A stretch of DNA of 64,000 bases from Bacteroidales bacterium (GCA_021738625.1 JAIPBS010000008.1:47258-111257), one strand, 5' to 3'. Counted from the stretch's first letter, positions 7,786 to 16,518 are shown. Numbers and translations: made by a program. Notes: generated by a model from the letters alone, not told the origin.

Positions 7786-9045
7786 TTACCTCACAACCCT
7801 TGCCTTTTGCCTGTATACCCGGATGCTTTTGCTTTCCTGACCGTCTGATTTTATGTAGTGAATATAACCGTTCACTTCAAAAGAGGTATAGCCCTCCCGG
7901 ATTTCGAACGGGCTCAGGGGAATGGTCATATTTTGTATGCCATCACCTGGTATATCTTCCGAAACTTCTTCATAGATATTCAGGTTCATGGCATTATTGT
8001 TCAGTTCGATGGTTTTGATTGTTACAGGCGTATTGTATTTGTTATCAATGCGCATTCTGATTTTTCCCTCTTCGGGATAAAGCGTTAGTTCGCCAAGCAG
8101 TTCGATCTCGAATTCATCTGCTGCCGCATCAACAGGAAATTTTTTATTCAGGATATTGTTGCTGATCCGGTATGTAACTTCAACATAGTTGCCGGGCTCA
8201 TCATAACAATATTCATCATCATATGTAATCTCATTGATCTCTTTCCCAAAAACACGTTTTTGAATTTCAGCGCAATTGCTTTGGATACGAGGTGTTTTGG
8301 AGGTGGTGATGACTTTATCTCCTATTTGCAAACTGTATTTTACGGTGCCGGCGCTGCTGCCTTTGTCTGCAACATAGATCGACTTCAACAATCCCCTGCA
8401 TTTCTCGATCCCCACCTCTGCTTTCTGTTTTCTGTCATCCAGGAACATATCAGCCAGCTTTTGCAACTGATCCATGCAGGACTCCAATTCTTCAATTGAA
8501 GAAAAGTCGTCTGTAGTGGCCAGCAATTCATTTAACATCAGGGTTAGTTCCCTGTCTTTTTCCCGGAATTCAAAAACAAGCCGATCGAGGTCGGCATCCG
8601 AAAAAGGATATTTCACCCAGTAGGTATAATACTCCCGGTCGGTATCTTTGTTGCGAAGATGCTCCCAGTAGTAATCATCCACTTTGCTGGTGCTGATCCC
8701 CATAAGAAAATCCCGCTTTGCCGATTGCGATTGAGTTTCCCGTTGATAATTGCTGCTGATACTTGATTCCTCGTTCACGATCAATTCGTTGATCATGTTT
8801 GAAGATACGGTTGTCAATTGCACGGCAATGGCTTCTGTGATCTGCTTCTTCACATCCAGTATGGCTTTATCTCTGGCCTTTTCAAGGGTGGGAGCGGAAC
8901 TGACCCCGATGATGTAGCCCTGGGCCAGGGTGTTTTCCGCCCAGTCGGGTTGCCGGCCGCTATCGTCAAGCTTTTTGATCTGGGCAAAGTTTGAAAAGGG
9001 GACACACAAAATCATGATGAAGAAAAATAGTTTGCCTGCTTTCAT
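7786..9045 (-). CDS. Exported LPP20-like protein with C-terminal beta domain
   Basis: 419 residues with a signal peptide (KLFFFIMILCVPFSNFAQ). Residues 35-90 match the LPP20-type pattern: PDWAENTLAQGYIIGVSS followed by EKARDKAILDVKKQITEAI, seen in outer-membrane lipoproteins such as LPP20 and FlgP relatives. A Glu/Lys-rich helical stretch follows, and residues 310-415 look like an immunoglobulin-type beta domain. It is the last gene of a tight minus-strand run: the upstream gene ends six bases before its start. The second LPP20-like gene of this cluster is at 13568. Function is unknown; a structural role in the periplasm or outer membrane is inferred. Confidence 0.75.
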   Translation of the reverse strand: MKAGKLFFFIMILCVPFSNFAQIKKLDDSGRQPDWAENTLAQGYIIGVSSAPTLEKARDKAILDVKKQITEAIAVQLTTVSSNMINELIVNEESSISSNYQRETQSQSAKRDFLMGISTSKVDDYYWEHLRNKDTDREYYTYWVKYPFSDADLDRLVFEFREKDRELTLMLNELLATTDDFSSIEELESCMDQLQKLADMFLDDRKQKAEVGIEKCRGLLKSIYVADKGSSAGTVKYSLQIGDKVITTSKTPRIQSNCAEIQKRVFGKEINEITYDDEYCYDEPGNYVEVTYRISNNILNKKFPVDAAADEFEIELLGELTLYPEEGKIRMRIDNKYNTPVTIKTIELNNNAMNLNIYEEVSEDIPGDGIQNMTIPLSPFEIREGYTSFEVNGYIHYIKSDGQESKSIRVYRQKARVVR

Positions 9046-9051
9046 TGCTGA

Positions 9052-10131
9052 TTATTTTTGAATGGGAAGATGATTTAGTTTGTGAACATTGTCATTGATG
9101 TATAACACCAGTTGTCTGACGTACTTTTCTTTGGGAAAGGTGCATCTGAACTCCACGGGGGTTCTCGGAAGTATGGTGTATTCCAGCTCCCAGTGATCCT
9201 GCTTGTTGGCCAGATCCATGCTCGTCAGGCCGATCTCCTCTCCTTCTTCATTGATGAGATAATTGCTTTTTGCCCCACCACGGATTTCAATTTCCTGCTC
9301 TTCACCGGTCGGATTCATAACCTGCAAGCTAAGTACAAGCTTTTCACCGTAATACTTCCCGCTTCTGTAATCTATGATCAAACCGTTAAGTAACTCTATT
9401 CTTTGTGAGGATACCATATCAGCTTCTTCGGAAGTTTCTGGTTGCGGGTCTTCGACTGAACCGGGCACCTTATCCCCAAACTCACTGATTTTAAGCATGG
9501 CTTTATCGTAACATTCACGAGAAACGGGCGGCACGTTCATCAGCAATTCGTAGGCCTTACGATATTGCTTTGCACTGATGTAACCATTTGCTTTGGACAA
9601 AACAATATCGCAATGGCTGTTATAATATCTGATGGTTTCTTCTTTTCCCTTTTGGATAAAAGCCCTCATTTTGGGATCGCGGGGGTTCAGCCTTTTGAAA
9701 GCTTCCGTAAAGGCGGCTTCTTCGGTCTGTCCAACGCCCCTGAATTGATAGATCACTTCACCATAGCTGTTGCCTTTGTATTTGTCCGTCAGCAGCATGG
9801 CAACCTCCACCTCGGCAGTCACCATAGGCGGGGCGGTTGCGGTTATTTCCTTCGACAAGATTGAAATAATGGGTTTGATGTTGATCACTGCGCTTTCATT
9901 TGCCGCCGACAAGCCGTTTAAAGAAACTGCTTTGCTAATCCTGGATTTCAGAATATTCAGAGCATTGAAGGAGAAATCTGCAACATTATCCGGATCGGTT
10001 ACACCGATGGAAATCCTTTCTTCATCATCGGCTTTGCCCGCGGTATTTTGCGCCTGGCTGGCTAAAGAGCCAAGCAGGAGCATCAATACAAACAAATAGA
10101 CTAAATTTTTCATAAACATATTTTTATTCAT
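9052..10131 (-). CDS. Uncharacterised exported protein of envelope cluster
   Basis: 359 residues from the ATG at 10131; an upstream in-frame GTG at 10158 would overlap the previous gene and is less likely. It has a signal peptide (LVYLFVLMLLLGSLASQAQ). The mature N-terminal half (ERISIGVTDPDNVADFSFNAL and IVEVAML-like strands) resembles a small alpha/beta domain, then a helical hairpin with TPR-like character (ANGYISAKQYRKAYELLMNVP), then a beta domain of about 110 residues (GLIIDYRSGKYYGEKLVLSLQV). I do not recognise a named family. Two cysteines (HCDIV and RECYD) could form a disulfide. Position between a CsgG-like and an LPP20-like protein suggests a shared envelope complex. Confidence 0.7.
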   Translation of the reverse strand: MNKNMFMKNLVYLFVLMLLLGSLASQAQNTAGKADDEERISIGVTDPDNVADFSFNALNILKSRISKAVSLNGLSAANESAVINIKPIISILSKEITATAPPMVTAEVEVAMLLTDKYKGNSYGEVIYQFRGVGQTEEAAFTEAFKRLNPRDPKMRAFIQKGKEETIRYYNSHCDIVLSKANGYISAKQYRKAYELLMNVPPVSRECYDKAMLKISEFGDKVPGSVEDPQPETSEEADMVSSQRIELLNGLIIDYRSGKYYGEKLVLSLQVMNPTGEEQEIEIRGGAKSNYLINEEGEEIGLTSMDLANKQDHWELEYTILPRTPVEFRCTFPKEKYVRQLVLYINDNVHKLNHLPIQK

Positions 10132-10147
10132 TTTGGTCGTGGTTTTG

Positions 10148-11122
10148 TTACTTTTCACCCAGGATCAGCCAGGCTTCACCCAGGCCTCTTTGATAGATTT
10201 TTGATTCAATCATAAAAGGTTCGTCGCGCAGACATTTCCTGAGTTCGTTCACATAGCGCCTGGCATCCATTGCATATTCCCTTCCCCTTCTTTCGTAGAA
10301 GAGCGGTATGCGCACCTGTTCAAATTCCATGCGGCTTTCGGTGGCGTCGCTGGTTGAAAAGCGGCCATTTACCGTATTCATTGCAAACCAGTCTTCGAGT
10401 ATAAATCCCAGCTCTTCGGTAATGCCCTCATAGGTATATTCATCATAAAAATCAAACATGGCATTCTCCCAAATCAACAAGGTAATGGTCACCTCCCTGC
10501 CGTTATCGAACATATCCTGGAAATGGTCCATCAATTGATCGTTGAAGTTATCCATATGGCTTAATACGGCTTCCTCCAGCAACAGATCGACAGAGGCAGC
10601 CGTGGAAGGCTGACCGGCACCGGCAGCGCCGGCTACCTGTTTACTGGTATAAGCATCCAGGGCTTTCAGGTTGAAAGTGACATACTTTTGTGGGCCTTGT
10701 CTTTTGATATCAAAATCAAGATCCAGGATAATATCGGCATTGGCAACCCGCTTCAACTTATCAACGGGGGTTTCGTAAATGGCAGCCCCTGAAGTCTTTG
10801 AAGAAAGCATCATGATCTCGGCGCTTTCCGTTTCCAGGTTTTTTAGTTCCTGTTCCAGGTCTTTCATCGGGAAGCCTCTTTGTGCCATGATGCTTCCCAT
10901 CTTTGTGATCACCATTCTGATCTGATCGTTTTCCTGCAGGGCTTTTCTGTAATCCGGATAACGCTTGGTTTGCCCCTGCACATCAAAGCTGCTCATGCAC
11001 CCACGTTCATAACAGAAATTGTCGCTGGGCACCACCATTAAAGTTGGCTTTTTGGCCTGTCCGTAGGCGCCTACCAAAAACAATGAAAAAAGAAAAAAAC
11101 AGAATAATCTCCTTGTCATCAT
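10148..11122 (-). CDS. DUF6175-type exported protein, CsgG/LpoB-like fold suspected
   Basis: 324 residues with signal peptide (LFCFFLFSLFLVGAYGQ). The mature start KPTLMVVPSDNFC, the predicted helix DYRKALQENDQIRMVITKMGSIMAQRGF and the strand ANADIILDLDFDI follow the order seen in CsgG/LpoB/TolB N-terminal domains: strand with a short polar turn, long helix, then a strand after a conserved ADII-like motif. I recall similar Bacteroidota proteins filed as DUF6175, but cannot check this. The C-terminal half (FDNGREVTITLLIW) looks like a second alpha/beta repeat. ATG codons at 11122 and 11119 are both possible. It lies 41 bases after the lipoprotein gene. The fold assignment is inference. Confidence 0.7.
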   Translation of the reverse strand: MMTRRLFCFFLFSLFLVGAYGQAKKPTLMVVPSDNFCYERGCMSSFDVQGQTKRYPDYRKALQENDQIRMVITKMGSIMAQRGFPMKDLEQELKNLETESAEIMMLSSKTSGAAIYETPVDKLKRVANADIILDLDFDIKRQGPQKYVTFNLKALDAYTSKQVAGAAGAGQPSTAASVDLLLEEAVLSHMDNFNDQLMDHFQDMFDNGREVTITLLIWENAMFDFYDEYTYEGITEELGFILEDWFAMNTVNGRFSTSDATESRMEFEQVRIPLFYERRGREYAMDARRYVNELRKCLRDEPFMIESKIYQRGLGEAWLILGEK

Positions 11123-11163
11123 ATGTTTTGTTTTTGATTCTTAATTTTCAATAATCCAATATT

Positions 11164-11673
11164 TTAAAATCCCTGATCCATGCGTTTTACAATTCCCATT
11201 TCTTCCAGGTATTTACGCAGGTTGTCGAATGCAATCGAAGCTTTCAGGCCAACTTTGTATCCTTTCTTCATTTTGATGCGGTCTTTTCCGCCGGGCATGC
11301 CGTCGTTGGTCCGCGTCACAAATTGAAGATATTTACCGCCGGTTTGAAAGAAACCTTCGAAAAAGGCTTCATTTTTTTCGAGGCAATTCGGGTCTCGGCA
11401 TATGGCGGGTGTTGCCGCCGCCCCGTTACCCGCGGGCAGTCCTTTAAAAATAGCAGCAGCCACGGCATTTTTTTCTGCCTGCAACACGGCTTGCGCCGGT
11501 TTCTTGGCATTGGCCCAGGCCTTCACCAGCTTGTTGCCATCCTGACCAACTCCAAGCGTTTCGATTTCTATATTGTAAGGGCTGCGCCACATCGCCTTGA
11601 ATTGTTTCTGTGTGGCACATTGGTTGAGCATAAAAAAACTCAGAACTCCCAGGAGAAAGATTCTTTTTTTCAT
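11164..11673 (-). CDS. Uncharacterised lipoprotein of envelope cluster
   Basis: 169 residues starting MKKRIFLLGVLSFFMLNQC, with Cys19 as probable lipidation site in the box MLNQC (a weak lipobox, with Asn and Gln before Cys). The mature part contains KPAQAVLQAEKNAVAAAIFKGLP, an Ala-rich helix resembling the first helix of LPP20-like domains, then two cysteines in AICRDPNCLEKNEAFF and the segment KVGLKASIAFDNLRKYLEEMGI. It thus may be a third, shorter member of the LPP20-like theme in this cluster. No named family recognised. It is 43 bases downstream of the 577-residue-class gene and 41 bases upstream of the CsgG-like one, so almost surely co-transcribed. Confidence 0.7.
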   Translation of the reverse strand: MKKRIFLLGVLSFFMLNQCATQKQFKAMWRSPYNIEIETLGVGQDGNKLVKAWANAKKPAQAVLQAEKNAVAAAIFKGLPAGNGAAATPAICRDPNCLEKNEAFFEGFFQTGGKYLQFVTRTNDGMPGGKDRIKMKKGYKVGLKASIAFDNLRKYLEEMGIVKRMDQGF

Positions 11674-11716
11674 GATTTCTTAAAAGATTAATAATGTTTT
11701 TTCAATGATCTGATTT

Positions 11717-13414
11717 CTAAAATTCATAGCTCAGTCCGAATTGTATGCCGGTACCGCCTTCCTGCCCAGGAAACTCATCGGCCCATTTTAAAGCATCTTC
11801 ATCAGTGTCGATATCGTCCCCGTCAATCTTTGATACACCCCCCAACCCGTAATAATTAAAGCTACCATACAGCTGAAGATTATACAACACATTAACTGCG
11901 GCTGTCAAACCGGCTTTGTAGTAAAAGCTGGCATATTTGTTGCCATCCTGATCCGATTCCGTTTGGTTGTACCCGCCTACTGCAAAAGGCATCAATTCGA
12001 TAAAGCGGGCTATTCTGAACCCTTTGCCAAAACCCAGATCGTAGCGCATGAAAAACACCTGATCTTCTTTAAATTTCGACAGATATTTGAAATTTTCTTT
12101 GTCAATATTGCCATAATCCTCCGAGGTCCCGGAAAGGCCCGTAATCAGATAGAGGGCGGGTATATCGATATAACGACCTATCCTGTAGCGAAGACCTACA
12201 CCGAATCCTCCCAGGCCATTCATTTCATACCCAACATTCAGGGCCAGACCAACATTCGGATGTTCTTTGACCAGCATGCCTTCCCTGACCGTACCTCCAT
12301 AGGTCTGGTAAAAACTAGACTCTGCCGACCGGCCTTCATCCCTGTTATCAGCCACTTTTCTAACCCGTAACACAGCTTTGCGTTTGGGGATCGCTTCCTT
12401 CAGCTGTTCATCCCACACATATTCGTAAACAAAATACTGATCATCGGTCTTCAGGCTTTCCCTAAGGCCGATTTTAGCTTGTATGGGACGCACATCGGTT
12501 ACTTTTTTTCTAACCGTGAAGTCCTGTATGTGCTTGCTGGCATGAAACATCATCTTATCAAAAATCTCATTATAAAACTTTTCGAAAGCTTCTTTGTCCA
12601 GCACACTCATATCGAGCTTTTTACCTGTCAGGCCATCCAGTCCGCCATAACTGGCCGTTCCGGTTGGCAGTAACCAATCCGGTTTTGAATATACCAGCTC
12701 CAGCGGGAAATCCATCTCTTTAAACCTGGCCAGCTTCTGTTCTTTTTCCTCGGGGCTGTCGTCCTCGAATATCCATACGTCAAAGAGTTCATTGATTTGC
12801 TCTTCCCCAAATTTAAGCTTGAAAATATACAGCCCCATATCGCTGGAATAGCTAACGGATGCATAATCTTTTTCCCGTTCGGTTTCCTTTTTGAGATCTC
12901 TCAGGTCGACAATGGCAACATAGGAATTACTTACCAGCTCATGGCCATAATCCCGGATCCTTGCGCGACCTCTTTTGCTCCCTTCCGAAACAATGATCTC
13001 TTCATCCGTGGCATTGTATTCGGCACGCTCAAAGATCATGGATAAATCAAAACCTTGCTCCGGATCGAAATTATACCATTCTTCAACTATCTTTCGCCCG
13101 ATATTCTGTTCTTTCAGATATTCGCGAGCAATTTCAATTCTTTCCTGCTCGTCATCCTGTGCCAAAGATTCATCTTTCATTTCCATTGACCGGGGCAGGG
13201 AAATAACACATTCCTTAAGTTTATTCTGGTAGAATTTGTCTGGAAAAGATACATCTTTCATGGCATCTTCAAGTTTGTTTTCAAACTTTCCGCCATAGGT
13301 ATAAAACAAGACCGTAAGTCCGATCCTGTCATATTCAGCCTGTATTTCCTCCTGTGCATTGAGCTTCGGAGTGATCATTATCAGAGCAATGATTATCAAG
13401 GGGATTATTCTCAT
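11717..13414 (-). CDS. Outer-membrane protein with C-terminal beta-barrel signature
   Basis: 565 residues from ATG 13414, chosen because it begins directly with a signal peptide (RIIPLIIIALIMITPKLNAQ); ATG 13435 would add seven residues. Residues 20-370 form an alpha/beta periplasmic part with YDRIGLTVLFYTYGGKFENKL and a Glu/Lys-rich central region. From about residue 390 the sequence alternates aromatic and polar residues (GLALNVGYEMNGLGGFGVGLRYRIGRYIDIPALYL) and ends GIQFGLSYEF, a terminal Phe as expected for barrel insertion by BamA. It is probably the membrane pore or anchor of the surrounding cluster. The family is not recognised. A hairpin at 13513-13554 precedes it. Confidence 0.72.
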   Translation of the reverse strand: MRIIPLIIIALIMITPKLNAQEEIQAEYDRIGLTVLFYTYGGKFENKLEDAMKDVSFPDKFYQNKLKECVISLPRSMEMKDESLAQDDEQERIEIAREYLKEQNIGRKIVEEWYNFDPEQGFDLSMIFERAEYNATDEEIIVSEGSKRGRARIRDYGHELVSNSYVAIVDLRDLKKETEREKDYASVSYSSDMGLYIFKLKFGEEQINELFDVWIFEDDSPEEKEQKLARFKEMDFPLELVYSKPDWLLPTGTASYGGLDGLTGKKLDMSVLDKEAFEKFYNEIFDKMMFHASKHIQDFTVRKKVTDVRPIQAKIGLRESLKTDDQYFVYEYVWDEQLKEAIPKRKAVLRVRKVADNRDEGRSAESSFYQTYGGTVREGMLVKEHPNVGLALNVGYEMNGLGGFGVGLRYRIGRYIDIPALYLITGLSGTSEDYGNIDKENFKYLSKFKEDQVFFMRYDLGFGKGFRIARFIELMPFAVGGYNQTESDQDGNKYASFYYKAGLTAAVNVLYNLQLYGSFNYYGLGGVSKIDGDDIDTDEDALKWADEFPGQEGGTGIQFGLSYEF

Positions 13415-13512
13415 GTCATTAGATTTAAGCGCCATTTCGGATAAACTCAAATTTGCATCTCAATAGCCGGTTGCATAGCGGCAATGCAGGATTCACAAGT
13501 CAAAAACTTTCC

Positions 13513-13554
13513 AATGGGAAAAAGACAATCCCCGGTAATCAAAAAACCGGGGAT
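13513..13554 (-). terminator. Hairpin terminator or attenuator inside the envelope cluster
   Basis: On the minus strand ATCCCCGGT pairs with ACCGGGGAT (plus 13528-13536 and 13546-13554), loop of nine bases, followed by TGTCTTTTT. It sits just after the LPP20 lipoprotein gene and 100 bases before the next gene of the same strand, so it may end or throttle transcription between them. Confidence 0.6.
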
Positions 13555-13567
13555 CGGGGCTTAGGTT

Positions 13568-14146
13568 TTAATTAGCCCTTTTTTCTTTTAATTCCTCCAT
13601 TGCTTCTTTGTACGACTCTTTGAATTTTTCATAGTCATAATCAACCTTGAGCTCTTCGTCCGCGGAAATCTGGCTGGCCGCTTCGTCAATCAGATCGCTT
13701 CCTCCCAGCTCAATGGCAACGTAAGCTCTGTACCTTCCATCTTCCTTAAGCACCTTTTCACAAATGGGATGTGTTCCAACCAATCTGTTGTCATATACTT
13801 CCCTGACGAGATTCTCAAAACGGTTTTCCATTTTCTCGTTTTCGTCGATGCGGGTATCTTTCTTATAAAAATCGGTCAGGTTACTGACAAAGGTTTCGAT
13901 TTGAGCTGACAAACGGTTTCTTGCCGTGGTAAGGGCTTTATCACGAGCGATTTCCATATCGGTACTTACTCCGGTTGCGTTGGTCCGCAGGTAATCTTCG
14001 CTCGTCATGTATTCAGGACCTGAACAATAGATTTTAACTTCATTCGGATCGGTCGTTTCCTTGGATGATTTGCAGCTGCCTGCAACAATCAGAATCAAAG
14101 CAAAGGAAATCAATGTAACGATGTTTAAGCAATTGTTTTTTCTCAT
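13568..14146 (-). CDS. LPP20-like lipoprotein
   Basis: 192 residues with signal peptide and lipobox VAGSC (Cys25). After the lipidated Cys comes a Ser/Lys/Glu linker, then GPEYMTSEDYLRTNATGVSTDMEIARDKALTTARNRLS, which carries the LPP20 hallmark: a short strand with a Gly-Val/Ser turn, followed by the helix E-I-A-R-D-K-A. A long charged C-terminal helix follows (ADEELKVDYDYEKFKESYKEAMEELKEKRAN). LPP20-type proteins are outer-membrane lipoproteins; functions vary and are mostly unknown. It is the first gene of the minus-strand envelope set, with a 451-base upstream region. A terminator-like hairpin separates it from the next gene. Confidence 0.82.
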   Translation of the reverse strand: MRKNNCLNIVTLISFALILIVAGSCKSSKETTDPNEVKIYCSGPEYMTSEDYLRTNATGVSTDMEIARDKALTTARNRLSAQIETFVSNLTDFYKKDTRIDENEKMENRFENLVREVYDNRLVGTHPICEKVLKEDGRYRAYVAIELGGSDLIDEAASQISADEELKVDYDYEKFKESYKEAMEELKEKRAN

Positions 14147-14597
14147 AACTGATTTGATTTAGGTTAAGGATTTGATTTTAAATATGTTTGAATTAATAAT
14201 TTGATTTTAGTTTTATTATTAAGATGCTGTTCGGTTGTTCGATTTCTTATGTTCATAACTCAGTTGTTGTTCCGGGCAACACTCGTCATCTCTGCAATCT
14301 AAAAACTGCAAATAAGTCGATTTTCAAAAGTAGTAAAAACTAATTTATTTTTGCATCAAAGCCAGTGAAAAGTCAAAATGTTTATCCCAGCTTCAAACGA
14401 ATCAAACATTCTTTTGAGGGAATTTACAGCTTACAGCTTGTCCTTATTATCAATATAATCAGGACACTAACCTCATGCAGGTTTCCAAAATAATTCATTA
14501 AACACTTTGAATCGGCTCGTGCTTTTACTACCTTTACATCAACCAGTTCACCAAAACGAAACAAATAAACATATTATCAACCCAAACCACAGAAATC
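14147..14597. other. Divergent intergenic region between envelope cluster and C1q-like gene
   Basis: 451 bases, AT-rich, with promoters in both directions. On the minus strand CAAAAGTA at 14325-14332 reads TACTTTTG, a -7 match, leaving a leader of about 170 bases for the gene at 14146. On the plus strand a promoter is at 14506-14536. I see no gene in it: a short frame from 14507 overlaps the real gene start and lacks any family signal. Confidence 0.5.
14506..14536 (+). promoter_or_regulatory. Promoter for the C1q-like surface protein
   Basis: TTTG at 14506-14509, a 19-base spacer and TACCTTTA at 14529-14536 fit the Bacteroidota promoter with one mismatch at the final G. Transcription would begin near 14543, about 55 bases before the ATG at 14598. 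Confidence 0.5.
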
Positions 14598-16109
14598 ATG
14601 AAAAAGATCATTCTATTATTCAGCACGGTGATTTTCTTCGGATTTGCAACAAAAGCGCAAATTGCAATCAACTCCAGCGGCAATTCCCCCGACGGGTCAG
14701 CCATGCTGGATGTAACTTCAAGCTCAAAAGGGGTGCTCATTCCCCGGATGACCAGTTCCAACAGGCTTAGTATCAGCAACCCCGCAAAAGCATTGCTGGT
14801 TTATGATTCAACACAGAGTTTGTTTTTCTTCAACATCGGATCAGCTGCCAGTCCGCTCTGGCAGAGCCTCTCTCACGGCAGCCTGTGGTCCTCGTCAGGA
14901 TATACTATGTATACTACCAATGCAACTGATAGCGTGGGTATCGGCACCTCGGGGCCTGTCGCCAAGCTCGATGTGCGGGGCAATACCAATGTAAGTGGTG
15001 AGATTCAACTATATCAAAACACCTTTATCACCAGTACTACCTTTAATTATAACACCTTTATCGGTTATGCAAACAACGGATCCAATACCGGAACCGGCAA
15101 TACTCTTTTGGGATATCTTGCAGGCCGGTTTAATACAACAGGATACAACAACACCTGCCTGGGAACTTATGCCGGGTTTTACAATCTGACCGGTGACGGC
15201 AATGTTTTCGTCGGAGATTCTGCCGGCTTGAACATTACTTCTGGCAATACCAATGTAATGATCGGAAACAAAGCAGGTCCCTTCTCAAATACTGATCATA
15301 AACTTTATATCCATAATGCACCCGGCACCCCGCTGATCTATGGTGATTTTGGCAATCTATATGTAGGTCTTAATACGGAAACCCCAGGGACCAATTTTGC
15401 TATCTACGAAAACAATACCAATCTCAACCCGGCAGCACTTATCGAACAAGGCGGTTCTGGAGATGCAGCTCAACGTTTCCTTCTAACAGGTGGTCAAAAC
15501 TTTTCCATAGGCATCGATAATAATGATAACGATAATTTCAGAATAAGCAGCACTTTCAACCTGGGTTCAACCACACCAGCCTACAATGAAACAGCACTGA
15601 TGATTCGCATACATGCAGAAAACAGCCAGCCCGGAATCATAGATTTCAATCACCAGAGCCGAGCCAGGGTATTTCTGGATCAGGATGGCCCCGGCCAAAG
15701 CATTCCGCCTGCCGTCTGGACAGGCATTCTGTTCGATCTGGTCACCTATGATGAGCACGGAGAATGGTTCATCAACCCTACCATAAGCTCCAAGTTCACC
15801 GCCCTGGAAGAAGGCTATTACCAAGTGAATTCAAGAACCGAATTTGCTTCTGACGACCTCCCCTCAGCAGGCTATTGCTCTATAGCCATTTATAAGAACG
15901 GCCTGATGTATGCGCAGGGCAATAATCTGAACCTGCAATCCTGGGCGGGGATGGAGCCAACAAACAACAATGCCCCCAACGTCAGCGATGTGGTTTACCT
16001 GCAGGCAGGAGATACCATTGAAATTTATGTCTGGCAAAGTACGATCGGGCCCTTGCCACTGAGAACCGGTGAATCCCAAACCTATTGTTCGGTGCACAAA
16101 GTGAGTTAA
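14598..16109 (+). CDS. Exported surface protein with head repeats and C1q/TNF-like C-terminal domain
   Basis: 503 residues, signal peptide KIILLFSTVIFFGFATKAQ. The opening AINSSGNSPDGSAMLDVTSSSKGVLIPRMT is very common in Bacteroidota fibre-like proteins. Residues 140-225 hold Gly/Asn/Thr-rich repeats (NTLLGYLAGRFNTTGYNNTCLGTYAGFYNLTG), like the beta-helical heads of trimeric adhesins and tail fibres. From about residue 375 the sequence follows a C1q/TNF jelly-roll: KFTALEEGYYQVNSRTEF, CSIAIYKNGLMYAQGNN, VSDVVYLQAGDTIEIYVWQS. Such domains trimerise and often bind ligands. There is no T9SS tail and no peptidase intramolecular chaperone motif. Probable role is a trimeric surface appendage; ligand unknown. 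Confidence 0.72.
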   Translation: MKKIILLFSTVIFFGFATKAQIAINSSGNSPDGSAMLDVTSSSKGVLIPRMTSSNRLSISNPAKALLVYDSTQSLFFFNIGSAASPLWQSLSHGSLWSSSGYTMYTTNATDSVGIGTSGPVAKLDVRGNTNVSGEIQLYQNTFITSTTFNYNTFIGYANNGSNTGTGNTLLGYLAGRFNTTGYNNTCLGTYAGFYNLTGDGNVFVGDSAGLNITSGNTNVMIGNKAGPFSNTDHKLYIHNAPGTPLIYGDFGNLYVGLNTETPGTNFAIYENNTNLNPAALIEQGGSGDAAQRFLLTGGQNFSIGIDNNDNDNFRISSTFNLGSTTPAYNETALMIRIHAENSQPGIIDFNHQSRARVFLDQDGPGQSIPPAVWTGILFDLVTYDEHGEWFINPTISSKFTALEEGYYQVNSRTEFASDDLPSAGYCSIAIYKNGLMYAQGNNLNLQSWAGMEPTNNNAPNVSDVVYLQAGDTIEIYVWQSTIGPLPLRTGESQTYCSVHKVS

Positions 16110-16253
16110 ATTGATTGGTTTAAACAATTTTAACATAACATAGATAAAAGATCAAAAGCCCCCCAGAAAATGCAAAGGGGAGTTTGGAGTGAGGGATTTT
16201 TGCCAGGAGGAATCAATAACCAGAACAATTGCCTTGATTTTACAAAAATTTAT

Positions 16254-16261
16254 TACTTTTG
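16254..16261 (+). promoter_or_regulatory. -7 promoter element ahead of the tRNA region
   Basis: TACTTTTG matches TAnnTTTG exactly, with TTG at 16234-16236 seventeen bases upstream. It would read through the tRNA relic at 16321 into tRNA-Pro at 16436. Confidence 0.45.
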
Positions 16262-16320
16262 CAAACCTAATTTCAAAAGCAGTTTTGGAATTTGCTTTTT
16301 GGAGTTTGGAATTTACACCA

Positions 16321-16383
16321 CGGGGTGTGGCGCAGCTTGGTTAGCGCGTCCCGCTGGTGGCAGGAAGGTCGGGAGTTAAAATC
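16321..16383 (+). pseudogene. tRNA-Pro-like relic 1 (3' part degenerate)
   Basis: The 5' acceptor strand and D arm match tRNA-Pro at 16436 almost perfectly (CGGGGTGTGGCGCAGC, then GGTTAGCGCG). The anticodon region is different, TCCCGCTGGTGGCAGGA, and the T arm reads GGGAGTTAAAATCGC and loses its pairing; no 3' acceptor strand follows. It cannot fold into a working tRNA. It shares its odd anticodon arm with relic 2 at 16786, not with the intact tRNA, so the two relics have a common source. Confidence 0.7.
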
Positions 16384-16435
16384 GCTCTTTAATAAACTTA
16401 GAAATATAGATTTAAACGTATTTTGAAAAATGTTT

Positions 16436-16510
16436 CGGGGTGTGGCGCAGCCTGGTTAGCGCGCTTGACTGGGGGTCAAGAGGTCGGGAGTTCAAATCTC
16501 CCCACTCCGA
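16436..16510 (+). tRNA. tRNA-Pro (anticodon GGG)
   Basis: A full cloverleaf: acceptor CGGGGTG with CACTCCG (one G-T pair), D stem GCGC/GCGC, anticodon stem CTTGA/TCAAG around loop CTGGGGG giving anticodon GGG, T arm GGGAG TTCAAAT CTCCC, discriminator A. The 3' CCA is not encoded. C1-G72 is the pair expected for bacterial tRNA-Pro. It reads proline codons CCC and CCT. It is flanked by two tRNA relics and followed by an intrinsic terminator and a GIY-YIG gene. Confidence 0.93.
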
Positions 16511-16518
16511 CAAAAGGA

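Noticed and set aside
14507..14770. Frame of 87 codons overlapping the start of the C1q-like gene
   Set aside because: It covers the promoter region and the real signal peptide in another frame and lacks any protein character.
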